Shown here: positions 1 to 8,500 of the stretch, piece after piece
How the letters are laid out: the number at the start of each line of letters is the position of its first letter
Numbering within the stretch: position 1 is the stretch's first letter
Assembly (NCBI GenBank): GCA_025345505.1
Contig: JANVCC010009742.1
Coordinates: 560,907-624,906 of the forward strand
DNA: 64,000 bases
Source: Todiramphus chloris collaris
Lineage: Eukaryota; Chordata; Aves; Coraciiformes; Alcedinidae
Direction of reading: 5' to 3'
Notes under the pieces: generated by a model
Databases searched by the model: none
What the model was told of the DNA's origin: nothing
The model's input: the letters and a program-made list of their open reading frames with translations, nothing else
Position numbers and translations under genes: made by a program

Positions 1-130
1 CAATGGCATCGGCCTGTTCGAGCGCATTGACCGCATGCAGCGTCAAGAGCCCGGGATCACCCGGCCCGGCCCCGACCAGCCAGACATGACCCGTTTCGAA
101 CTTCGGCAATTTTGACGTCACTGCGCTCAT
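1..130 (-). CDS. cobA: Uroporphyrinogen-III C-methyltransferase, N-terminal fragment (cut by window edge)
   Basis: Only the first 43 codons lie in the window; the gene runs off the left edge. The start is the ATG at 130 on the minus strand. The visible protein has the motif [16 protein letters not shown] at about residues 16-31, the glycine-rich SAM-binding loop near the N-terminus of SUMT/CobA-type tetrapyrrole methylases. Family knowledge: CobA puts two methyl groups on uroporphyrinogen III to give precorrin-2, the entry into the B12 branch. It is divergent from cbiD, with about 110 bases between the two starts, so a shared promoter region is likely. A CysG-type fusion or another corrin methylase cannot be excluded from this short piece, but the cob-gene context favours CobA. 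Confidence 0.8.
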   Translation of the reverse strand, partial: MSAVTSKLPKFETGHVWLVGAGPGDPGLLTLHAVNALEQADAI

Positions 131-240
131 CGCGCTCCCCGTATCTGTTGCATCGCGCATAGCATAATTTTCCGCATCGCAAGCATGAACTTATCGGAAA
201 AATCATGCAACTCTATCCCAAGCTGGTCTATAAGACGCGC

Positions 241-1356
241 ATGAGCGACGAACCCGATGCCGGATTGCGAAAACCAGACGATGCCAACCCTGCTCCCCTG
301 CGCCGGGGCTGGACCACGGGCGCCTGTGCGACCGCCGCAACCAAGGCCGCGCTGATTGCCCTGATAACGGGTGAATTTCCCGATCCGGTCGCCATCATCC
401 TGCCAAAGGGCGAGGTCCCGCATTTTCCGCTGGCGCTCGAATCAATCGGCGACGGCTATGCCATCGCCGGGATCGTCAAGGATGCCGGCGATGACCCTGA
501 CGTTACCCATGGCGCCACCATCATCTCCACGGTCCATCCCGCCGCGCCCGGCAGCGGTATCCGGTTTGTCGCAGGCGAAGGCGTTGGCACCGTCACCCTG
601 CCGGGCCTGCCGATTCCGCCGGGTGAAGCGGCCATCAACCCCGTGCCGCGCGCCATGATGACCGCCATCTGCGAGGAAATCTGCGCCCAGTACGACCTGC
701 CCGCCGATCTTGTCGTGACCATCTCCGTACCGGAAGGCGAGGAACTGGCGAAGAAAACCTGGAACCCGCGCCTCGGCATCATCGGCGGCATCTCCATTCT
801 CGGCACGACAGGTATCGTCCACCCCTTCTCCTGCGCGGCATGGATACACTCGATCCATCGCGGCATCGACGTATCCCGCGCCGCAGGGCTTACCCATGTG
901 CTGGCGGCAACCGGTTCGACCTCCGAGGATGCGGCGCAGGCGATCTACGATCTGCCCGATATAGCGCTGCTCGACATGGGCGATTTCGCCGGGGGGCTCC
1001 TCAAATATCTGCGGGTCCACCCCATCGACCGGCTGACCATCGCGGGCGGCTTCGCCAAGCTGACCAAGCTGGCACAGGGCGCGCTCGACCTGCACTCCGC
1101 CCGCAGCCAGGTCAGCATGGCATTTCTGGCCGACGAAGCGGAAAAGCTTGGTTTCGACAAGGATATGAGGGAGCGGATTCTGAATGCCAACACCGCGCAG
1201 GAAGTGCTTGAAATGACTCAAGGGTTTGGCATCGACCTGCCGAAGTCCATCGCCGAAAAAGCCAAGGCCGTGGCGCTCGCCACCCTCAGGGGTGCGCCTG
1301 TCGCGGTGGAAATAATCGTGACCGACCGCAAGGGGACAATCCTTGCCCGCCTCTGA
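241..1356 (+). CDS. cbiD: Cobalt-precorrin-5B C(1)-methyltransferase CbiD
   Basis: The 371-residue protein has the CbiD N-terminal signature RRGWTTGACATAATKAAL (about residues 20-37) and glycine-rich segments typical of the family. Family knowledge: CbiD methylates C-1 of the corrin ring using SAM. An in-frame ATG at 205 would add 12 residues. I prefer 241 because the N-terminus then matches the usual family length of about 360-370; neither start has a strong ribosome site. The gene is followed by cobK with a 14-base overlap, so the two are very probably translated together. CbiD is best known from the anaerobic route, whereas the rest of this cluster (CobN, CobM naming) is of the aerobic type. 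In aerobic pathways CobF does the C-1 methylation, so CbiD may replace CobF here. Confidence 0.93.
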   Translation: MSDEPDAGLRKPDDANPAPLRRGWTTGACATAATKAALIALITGEFPDPVAIILPKGEVPHFPLALESIGDGYAIAGIVKDAGDDPDVTHGATIISTVHPAAPGSGIRFVAGEGVGTVTLPGLPIPPGEAAINPVPRAMMTAICEEICAQYDLPADLVVTISVPEGEELAKKTWNPRLGIIGGISILGTTGIVHPFSCAAWIHSIHRGIDVSRAAGLTHVLAATGSTSEDAAQAIYDLPDIALLDMGDFAGGLLKYLRVHPIDRLTIAGGFAKLTKLAQGALDLHSARSQVSMAFLADEAEKLGFDKDMRERILNANTAQEVLEMTQGFGIDLPKSIAEKAKAVALATLRGAPVAVEIIVTDRKGTILARL

Positions 1357-2089
1357 TCGTCCTGTGCTTATCCTCGGCGGCACGGCGGAAGCGGTCAAGC
1401 TTGCCGCCGCGCTTGTCGCCCTTGGCTATCGGACAATCTCATCGCTGGCAGGCCGCACCAGCAATCCCGGCAGGATCGACGGCGACGTGCGCACCGGCGG
1501 TTTTGGCGGCGCGGACGGCCTTGCCGCCTATATCCGCAGGGAAGGCATAGCCCTGCTCGTCGATGCGACCCACCCCTTCGCCACGCAGATATCGGACAAT
1601 GCGCGCGCGGCGGCGGATGCCACGGGCGTACCCTTCGTCCGGCTGGAGCGGCCGGACTGGCAGCGCAAGCCCGGCGATGCCTGGACCAGCGTCACAAGCC
1701 TTGACGAAGCGGTTTGCGCCATTCCCGCAAAGGCCCGGATATTGCTGGCGCTCGGCCGCCAGCACATCGCCCCCTTCTCCAGACGAAGCGACGTGTACTT
1801 TGTCGTGCGCATGATCGATCCGCCGGAAACGCCGCTCGACCTGCATGATTTCGAGCTGGAACTGTCCAAGCCGGGCAAGAAGGATGAGGAAGCCGCGTTT
1901 CTCACCCGCAAGCGCCTCACCCATATCGTCTGCCGCAACTCCGGCGGCGCCGCATCCTATGCCAAGATCGCCGCGGCGCGGGAGCTTGGATTGCCCGTCA
2001 TCATGATCGAGCGGCCGCACCGCCCCACCGGTCACACCCTGCCCGACACATCAGGCGTCCTGCGGTTTATTGAGGAAACGCTGGGCTAG
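1343..2089 (+). CDS. cobK: Precorrin-6A reductase CobK
   Basis: This 248-residue protein starts with a TTG codon at 1343, inside the end of cbiD; the sequence AGGGGAC just upstream is a good ribosome site, which supports this start. It opens with the beta strand and loop VLILGGTAEAVKLA (residues 8-21), the NADPH-binding start of CobK/CbiJ. It keeps further family motifs such as DATHPFATQIS (about residues 74-84) and ALGRQHIAPF. Family knowledge: it reduces precorrin-6A to precorrin-6B (dihydroprecorrin-6X) with NADPH. The overlap with cbiD points to translational coupling. The gene ends just before a palindromic repeat that may act as its transcript end. Confidence 0.93.
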   Translation: MPASDRPVLILGGTAEAVKLAAALVALGYRTISSLAGRTSNPGRIDGDVRTGGFGGADGLAAYIRREGIALLVDATHPFATQISDNARAAADATGVPFVRLERPDWQRKPGDAWTSVTSLDEAVCAIPAKARILLALGRQHIAPFSRRSDVYFVVRMIDPPETPLDLHDFELELSKPGKKDEEAAFLTRKRLTHIVCRNSGGAASYAKIAAARELGLPVIMIERPHRPTGHTLPDTSGVLRFIEETLG

Positions 2090-2112
2090 CGGGAGAGGTG
2101 TTGTTTGTGGGA

Positions 2113-2280
2113 TTTAACACCCCCCTCTGGGCTGCCGCCCATCTCCCCCACAAGGGGGGAGATCACATCGGCATCAACGCTTTTGCCCATTTTGCAATGT
2201 CCTGAAACTATTCGAACGGTAATGACAGCTGATCTCCCCCCTTGTGGGGGAGATGTCCGGCAGGACAGAGGGGGGTGAAA
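2113..2280. repeat. Long palindromic intergenic repeat, copy B1
   Basis: Two arms face each other: the left starts with the run CACCCCCCTCTGG and the right ends with GAGGGGGGTG, with a matching ACAAGGGGGGAGATCA / TGATCTCCCCCCTTGT core between. Each arm also has its own small hairpin (2128-2141 and 2254-2267). The same element occurs in the opposite orientation at 19871-20031. It fills the gap between the convergent genes cobK and cobM. It looks like one of the short palindromic mosaic elements (RIME or Bru-RS type) common in Rhizobiales, but I cannot assign the exact family. Confidence 0.8.
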
Positions 2281-2302
2281 CTTTATCTCCCCTCAATGCC
2301 TG

Positions 2303-3064
2303 TCACTCCGAGCGTGACCGCAAGGTGTGGCTGTGGTCCTCGTGGTAAAGCGCGGAATCGCGGAACGCATCCGCCGACAGGCCCTTGCCGACAAAGATCA
2401 TGGCCGAGCGCGTCAGGCCCGACTCCCGCACTTTTCCGGCAATATCCGCCAGCGTGCCGTGAATGAACTGTTCATCCGGCCAGCCGACGCGGTAGGCCAC
2501 GATGACGGGGCAATCGGCGCCGTAGAGCGGCACAAGATCGGTCTCGATCCGGGGGAGGTTGCGGATGGAAAGGTGAATGACAAGCGTCGCGCCGGATTTG
2601 CCCAATGTCACGAGATCCTCGCCCTCCGGCATGGCCGAGGACTTCATCGAGGTGCGGGTGAGGATGATGGTCTGGCACACTTCGGGAACCGTCAGTTCCT
2701 TTTTCAACGCAGCGGCGGCGGCGGCAAAGGCCGGAACCCCCGGCGTCACGTCATAGTCGATGCCGAGCGCATCGAGCCGCCGCATCTGCTCGGCCACCGC
2801 GCCATAGATGGAGGGATCGCCGGAATGCACCCGCGCCACATCCTTGCCTTCCGCATGCGCCCGCTCGAATTCGGCGATGATCTCGTCCAGCGTCAGTGAC
2901 GAGGTATCGACAACGCGCGCGCCCTCCGGCACCTCGGCCACCATTTCCGGCGGCACCAGCGATCCCGCGTAGAGGCAGACCGGGCAGGACTGGATCAGTT
3001 TCAGGCCGCGCACGGTGATGAGATCGGGGGCGCCGGGGCCGGCGCCTATAAAATGAACCGTCAT
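2303..3064 (-). CDS. cobM: Precorrin-4 C(11)-methyltransferase CobM
   Basis: The 253-residue protein begins MTVHFIGAGPGAPDLIT, the SAM-binding loop of the tetrapyrrole methylase fold. It also has the second family motif VARVHSGDPSIYGA (about residues 77-90) and TPGVPAFAAAAA. Family knowledge: CobM/CbiF methylates C-11 of precorrin-4 to give precorrin-5. The ATG at 3064 lies 3 bases after the cobE stop, so terB-like, cobE and cobM form one minus-strand unit. It converges on cobK, with the palindromic repeat between. The length is normal for the family. Confidence 0.95.
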   Translation of the reverse strand: MTVHFIGAGPGAPDLITVRGLKLIQSCPVCLYAGSLVPPEMVAEVPEGARVVDTSSLTLDEIIAEFERAHAEGKDVARVHSGDPSIYGAVAEQMRRLDALGIDYDVTPGVPAFAAAAAALKKELTVPEVCQTIILTRTSMKSSAMPEGEDLVTLGKSGATLVIHLSIRNLPRIETDLVPLYGADCPVIVAYRVGWPDEQFIHGTLADIAGKVRESGLTRSAMIFVGKGLSADAFRDSALYHEDHSHTLRSRSE

Positions 3065-3067
3065 TGT

Positions 3068-3472
3068 CTATCTCTTTCTTGCCAATGCAGCCGTTGCATG
3101 GGCGGATTTTGTCTTACCGATCACCAGCGCGCCGTCCGGTCCCGCAGCGGCAAGCGCTGCCGCTTCCGCGACGCCGTGGCTGCCTGTCAGTTCGAAGACA
3201 CGCCGGGACGGATTGGCAAGGCGGGGCGTTTCCCGTTCCAGGGTTGCCGCATCGAAGCACAGGAAAGGCAATTGCCAAAGCGCAGCAAGCGCAACCATCG
3301 CCGGTTCAGCCGCGCGCGCATCGAGGGAATGGATACCTGTGAGATCGCCGGGCTTTACCCCGCCCGCATGCAGCACCGACTCGGCAAGGCTGCGCAGTTC
3401 CGCCGGATCGCATCCCCGCTCGCATCCAAGGCCCAGCGTGTAACGGGCTGCGCTCTTCGGCTCTTCAACCAT
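3068..3472 (-). CDS. cobE: Cobalamin biosynthesis protein CobE (CbiG C-terminal-like)
   Basis: This 134-residue protein has the features of the CobE/CbiG C-terminal domain: an early GLGCERGC motif, a segment IHSLDARAAEPAM, and GSHGVAEAAAL near the end. Family knowledge: CobE is needed in the aerobic pathway around the CobJ/CobM steps and may bind pathway intermediates; its precise chemistry is not settled. The start is chosen as the ATG at 3472, whose first base is shared with the stop codon of the upstream terB-like gene (TGATG). This is the classic arrangement for re-initiating ribosomes. A TTG one codon upstream (3475) is possible but less likely. It ends 3 bases before cobM. Confidence 0.88.
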   Translation of the reverse strand: MVEEPKSAARYTLGLGCERGCDPAELRSLAESVLHAGGVKPGDLTGIHSLDARAAEPAMVALAALWQLPFLCFDAATLERETPRLANPSRRVFELTGSHGVAEAAALAAAGPDGALVIGKTKSAHATAALARKR

Positions 3473-3900
3473 CAATGCTGCTTGTGAAGCTCTTCCGGCG
3501 TCACGCCCAAAAGATCAGCCGTGCGGCGGATGAGATTGGCTTCCTTCGGATCGAGATCGTCATCGGCATTGGCGATCGTCAGCAGGTGCCGCAGCAGCAT
3601 GACCTTGCGCTCGAACGGCACGTCGGCAAAAGCCAGCGCCGCCTGTTCACTGGAGGTTTCGTAGCCGAAATCCTTCAGATAGGCGGCTACTTCGCCGAAT
3701 TCGTCGGGAGCAATGCCAAAATCATTGGAGGCAATGCGCAGGATCGCCGCATATTCCGACTTTTCGGTCTTGCCGTCAGCCAGCGCCACATGCATCAGAA
3801 GCAGGAGCTCCGCCGTCAGGACCGGATCATCGGCAACCTTCTGCACGGCACTCTTTGCGCCAAGAAATGCGGTGATGCGATCAAAGATGCTCTCGCTCAT
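3472..3900 (-). CDS. TerB-like acidic helical protein heading the cobE-cobM unit
   Basis: This 142-residue protein is all-helical and acidic. It has the TerB/DjlA-type repeats with paired Asp/Glu: LMHVALADGKTEKSEYAAI at about residues 34-52 and LLTIANADDDLDPKEANLI at about 106-124. Family knowledge: TerB-like domains bind divalent metal through such acidic loops, are named from tellurite resistance, and often work at the membrane or as co-chaperones. It is the first gene of a minus-strand unit with cobE and cobM and shares the TGATG junction with cobE, so its translation sets that of cobE. A role in metal handling for corrin synthesis is only a guess from position. Confidence 0.82.
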   Translation of the reverse strand: MSESIFDRITAFLGAKSAVQKVADDPVLTAELLLLMHVALADGKTEKSEYAAILRIASNDFGIAPDEFGEVAAYLKDFGYETSSEQAALAFADVPFERKVMLLRHLLTIANADDDLDPKEANLIRRTADLLGVTPEELHKQH

Positions 3901-4074
3901 TGTACCCCCAAACTGTCTTCACGCGATAGATCGCAGCCCCGGCGGCTGAATTCAAGTGCGCAAACAACACACTAGAATGCGATTCGCACAAGCGGATCGC
4001 CTCAGCATTGAAATGTTCTCGCCAAAGCCGAAATTCCCTCTATGGTCCGGCGCATTCTCAAAGAGTCTCCCGCC

Positions 4075-4866
4075 ATGCCCGCCTTCTTCGACAATGTTCC
4101 CGTACTTCTGATCCTTGCCGGCTTTGCCGCCGGTTTCATCGATTCCATTGCCGGAGGCGGCGGCCTGATCACCGTTCCGGCCCTGCTTCTGGCCGGCCTC
4201 TCGCCGGTGGAATCGCTGGGGACCAACAAGCTGCAATCGCTGTTCGGTTCCACCTCGGCAACCATAGCCTATGCCCAGAAGGGCCATGTGAACCTGAAGA
4301 AGCAGCTTCCATCGGCGTTCATGTCGTTCCTCGGTGCGGTGGCGGGTGCCCTCCTCGCCGGCTTTCTGCCCGGCGATCTCCTGCGCGCGTTCCTGCCGGT
4401 CCTATTGATCACCATCGCGCTGTATTTTGCCCTGAAGCCCAACATGGGCGATATCGACCGCGCCCACCGCATGACGCCGTTCCTGTTCGGCCTGGCCATC
4501 GTTCCCTTAATCGGATTTTACGACGGCGTGTTCGGACCGGGCGCCGGTTCGTTCTTCATGCTCAGTTTTGTCTCGCTGGCCGGTTACGGCCTGCTGAAGG
4601 CTACGGCTCACACGAAACTGCTCAACCTTGCCTCCAATCTCGGCGGCTTCACCACTTTCGCCTTTCTCGGCGTGATCAACTGGAAGGTCGGCCTGTGCAT
4701 GGGTGTCGCCCAGTTCATCGGCGCGCGGGTTGGTGCGGGGCTGGCGATGAAGAACGGCGCAAAAATCATCAAGCCGCTGCTGGTGATCGTCTGCCTGGCG
4801 CTGGCGACAAAGCTGCTTCTGGACCCGAGCAATCCGATCCGCCTGTGGCTCGCCACGCTGTTTTAG
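4075..4866 (+). CDS. TSUP/TauE-SafE family membrane transporter
   Basis: The protein has about 263 residues from the ATG at 4075; an upstream in-frame ATG at 4042 would add 11 residues. It has about eight hydrophobic segments and the N-terminal family motif GFIDSIAGGGGLITVPALL (about residues 18-36), followed by SLGTNKLQSLFG. A second copy of the fold begins around GFYDGVFGPGAGSF. Family knowledge: TSUP proteins (Pfam TauE, PF01925) export or move small sulfur-containing or organic anions such as sulfite or sulfoacetate; the substrate cannot be read from sequence. It is the only plus-strand gene between two minus-strand cob units and converges on cobO with 22 bases between. I see no direct link to B12. 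Confidence 0.88.
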   Translation: MPAFFDNVPVLLILAGFAAGFIDSIAGGGGLITVPALLLAGLSPVESLGTNKLQSLFGSTSATIAYAQKGHVNLKKQLPSAFMSFLGAVAGALLAGFLPGDLLRAFLPVLLITIALYFALKPNMGDIDRAHRMTPFLFGLAIVPLIGFYDGVFGPGAGSFFMLSFVSLAGYGLLKATAHTKLLNLASNLGGFTTFAFLGVINWKVGLCMGVAQFIGARVGAGLAMKNGAKIIKPLLVIVCLALATKLLLDPSNPIRLWLATLF

Positions 4867-4888
4867 CAGCGTGGCGTGAACATCGCCT

Positions 4889-5527
4889 CTAAAATTCGAT
4901 GCCCTTCTGCGCCTTGATACCGGAACGGAAGGGATGCTTGATCATTTCCATCTCGGTGACGAGATCGGCAAACTCGATCAGTTCGTCCTTGGCATTGCGC
5001 CCGGTGATGATCACATGCTTCATATGCGGCTTCTGCTTGAGCACATCGATGATTTCCTCCACCGGCAGATAGTCGTAGCGCAGCGCGATGTTCAGCTCAT
5101 CGCATAGGACAAGATCGGTTTCCTCATCGAGGATCATTGTCTTCGCCTGTTCCCAGGCATCCCGGGCCATAGCGATATCGCGGGCGCGGTCCTGCGTTTC
5201 CCAGGTAAAGCCCTCACCCATGGCCGAGATGGTAACCTGTTCGGGGAACTTCTCCAGAACCCAGCGCTCGCCGGTATCCCACGATCCCTTGACGAACTGG
5301 ATCACGCCGATCTTCATGCCGTGGCCGAGCGCCCGGAAGACGACGCCGAAACCGGCGGTCGACTTGCCTTTGCCCTTGCCGGTATTGACGATGACCAGTC
5401 CCTTTTCATCGGTCTTGGTGGCAAGGATCTTGTCGCGCACGGCCTTCTTCTTGCGCATCTTGTCGGCGTGGCGCGCGTTGACTTCCTCTTCGGTCAGGTT
5501 CAACAGTTTCTGTGATTTTTCAGCCAT
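4889..5527 (-). CDS. cobO: Cob(I)yrinic acid a,c-diamide adenosyltransferase CobO
   Basis: This 212-residue protein has the P-loop VNTGKGKGKSTAGFG at about residues 48-62 and the CobA/CobO (BtuR) signatures IQFVKGSWDTGE and LVLCDELNIALRYDYL. Family knowledge: it transfers the adenosyl group of ATP to the cobalt of corrinoids, making the Ado-form. It is the last gene of the cobP-cobW-cobN-cobO unit and starts 26 bases after the cobN stop. The whole unit lies downstream of the cobalamin riboswitch, so end-product control is expected. The N-terminal 40 residues are charged, as is usual in CobO. Confidence 0.95.
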   Translation of the reverse strand: MAEKSQKLLNLTEEEVNARHADKMRKKKAVRDKILATKTDEKGLVIVNTGKGKGKSTAGFGVVFRALGHGMKIGVIQFVKGSWDTGERWVLEKFPEQVTISAMGEGFTWETQDRARDIAMARDAWEQAKTMILDEETDLVLCDELNIALRYDYLPVEEIIDVLKQKPHMKHVIITGRNAKDELIEFADLVTEMEMIKHPFRSGIKAQKGIEF

Positions 5528-5553
5528 TTGGCGTCTCCTTCCGAATCATTGTC

Positions 5554-8500
5554 TCAGGCGGCAAGCATGCCGAGTTCATAGCGCGCCGAGTTCGACCGCG
5601 GGGTCCAGAAGCCGCGCTGCACGGCCTCCTCCAGCTTTTCGGCGATATCCCGCAGCGCATGCGGGTTCTTGTCTTTCAGGAATGTCCGCACATCCTCGTC
5701 CATCAGGAACGCCTGATAGACCGCTTCGAAATGGTGCGTGCGCACGGCGCCCGTCGTGGCGGCGAAGGCGAAGAGATAGTCGACCGTTGCCGCCATCTCG
5801 AAGGCACCCTTATAGCCATGGCGCATAACCCCGGCGATCCACTTCGGATTGGTCACGCGGCCGCGCACGGTTCGCCCGATTTCCTCTTCGAGCGTACGGA
5901 TGACAGGCTTTTCAGGACGCGAATGATCATTGTGGTAGATGGCTGGACGCTCGCCCGACAATTGCTCGACCGCCGCCGACATCCCGCCTTCGAACTGATA
6001 ATAGTCATCGGAATCGAGCAGATCGTGCTCGCGGTTGTCCTGATTCTGCACCACGGCCTCAACGGTGCGCAGGCGCTCTTCGAGAAGACCGCGCTCCGCC
6101 TTGCCCTCTTCACCCGCGCCATAGGCATAGCCGCCCCAGACCAGCCACGCCTCGGCAAGGTCGTCGCGCTTGTCCCAGGTCTTTTCATCGATCAATGTCT
6201 GCAGACCGGCACCATAGGCACCGGGCTTGGACCCGAACACACGAAAGCCCGCCCGCTGCTTTGCCGTCTTCTCGTCGGCACCCTCCGCCACAAGCCGCGC
6301 CTGTTCGCTGCGCATGCGCAGGGCAATGGGATTGTCTTCCGCGTCTTCGGGCAACGCGCCGACCGCCCGCACCGCCGTGTCGAACAGTGCGATCTGGTCG
6401 GGGAACGCATCGCGGAAAAAGCCGGAGATGCGCAAGGTCACGTCGACGCGCGGACGGCCAAGCACGGCAGGCGGAATGATCTCGTATCCCGTGACACGCC
6501 GCGAAGCCATGTCCCAGACCGGTTTGACCCCGATCAGGGCCAGCGCCTGCGCAATATCGTCGCCGCCGGTGCGCATGTTCGATGTGCCCCAGGCGGTCAG
6601 TCCCAGCGAGGTCGGCCATTCCCCATGATCCTGCGTGTAGCGGCGGATCAAGAGTTCAGCCGATTTCTGCCCGAGTTCCCATGCGGCGGGTGTCGGTACG
6701 GCGCGGCTGTCGACGGAGAAGAAATTGCGTCCGGTCGGCAGAACGTCCGGACGTCCGCGCGTCGGTGCGCCTGACGGCCCCGGCGCCACAAAACGCCCGT
6801 TCAGCGCGGTCATGAGCCCGGTCATTTCCGCATCACCGCAGGCCATCACAGCCGGATGCAGGGTCGTGCGGATACCGTCCAGAACCGTTTGCGATGCCTG
6901 CCATTCAGCAGGGCAAGTGATTTCACCCGCCACCAGCTTTGCCGCCAGCAACTCGATGCGTTCCACCGTATCACCGGCAATGCGCCACGGATCGCTGGTG
7001 ACAGCGTTCAGAATTATGGGCCGTTCCGCATTCCAGGGCGCTGCCATGTCGCAATCCAGCGGATCGAAACCGGCAAAGCCGAGATCAGCGGCGATGGCGC
7101 GCTGCAGGCTTTGATCAGCCCCGACGCCCGAACCGCGCGGCACGCGCGCCAGCGCGACCACCAGATCGGTGAGCAGGCGCCCTTCCGGCGACAGGCCGAA
7201 AATATGCAACCCGTCGCGGATCTGCATTTCCTTGAGGTCGCAGAGATAGGCATCGAGTTTTTGCAGGGCGAGATCGTCGGGATCGTGATCGTGAATGCCC
7301 GCATCGCTGTCGAGACCGATATCGCGGACGAGATCAAGTATCTGCACCTTCAGCCGCACGAGGCGGCGCGGATCGACGCCGGAGGCTTCGTAATATTCGT
7401 CGACCAGCACTTCGAGGTCCTTCAGCGGCCCGTAACTTTCGGCCCGGGTCAAAGGCGGTGTCAGGTGATCGATGATGACGGCGGCGGAGCGGCGTTTTGC
7501 CTGTGTGCCCTCGCCAGGATCGTTGACGATGAACGGATAGATATGCGGCACCGGCCCCAGCACGGCCTCGGGGAAACAGGTTTCCGACAGCGCCAGCGCC
7601 TTGCCCGGCAGCCATTCGAGATTGCCGTGTTTGCCCACATGCACGATGGCATGCGCATCGTAGACACCGCGCAGATAGGCATAGAAGGCGAGATAGCCAT
7701 GCGGCGGCACCAGATCGGGCGAATGATAGGTGTCCTTCGGATCGATATTGTAGCCCCGTGCCGGCTGAATGCCGACCAGCACCGCACCGAACCGGCTGAG
7801 CGGCAGCGCAAAGCCGCGCGCCGCATCGAGGAAGAACGGATCGGCATCCGGCGCACCCCAGCGCGCCGTCACCTTCTCCTGAATCACCTGGGGAAGCGAT
7901 TGAAAGAAGCTGTTGTATTGATTGAGCGAAATCGTCTCGCGGATGGCGCGCCCATCGCTGGCCGCATTGGTCGGCCCCGCCATCAGATGGTTGATCAGCG
8001 CTTCGCCATCGGCGGGCATATCGGCGATATCGTATCCGGCATCGCGCATGGATTTCAGCACCTGCCATGTACCGGCAGGTGTGTCGAGCCCGACGCCATT
8101 GCCAAGCCGTCCGTCCCGGTTGGGATAGTTGGCCATGACGAGCGCAACGCGGCGCTCATTCGGCTTGCTTGTCCGCAGGCGTGCCCAGTTCGCCGCGAGA
8201 TCGGCGACGAAGGCGACACGGTCGGCCTGCGGTTCATGCATGACGATATTGGCCTGCACCGCCTCGTCGAAATGCTGCGCCGACTTGAATGAGACCGCAC
8301 GCGACAGCACCCGGCCATCGACCTCGGGCAGGGCAACATTCATCGCCAGGTCCCGCGCGGAAAGCCCCTGATCGGACAGGCGCCACTGCTCGGCGCTGGA
8401 GCCGGAGAAGATGACCTGCAGCACCATCGCGCCATCATGTTCAAGCACGGTCGGCTTGCGCGCGGAACCGGGTGCAGAAACGGCAAACCCCGTGGCATTC

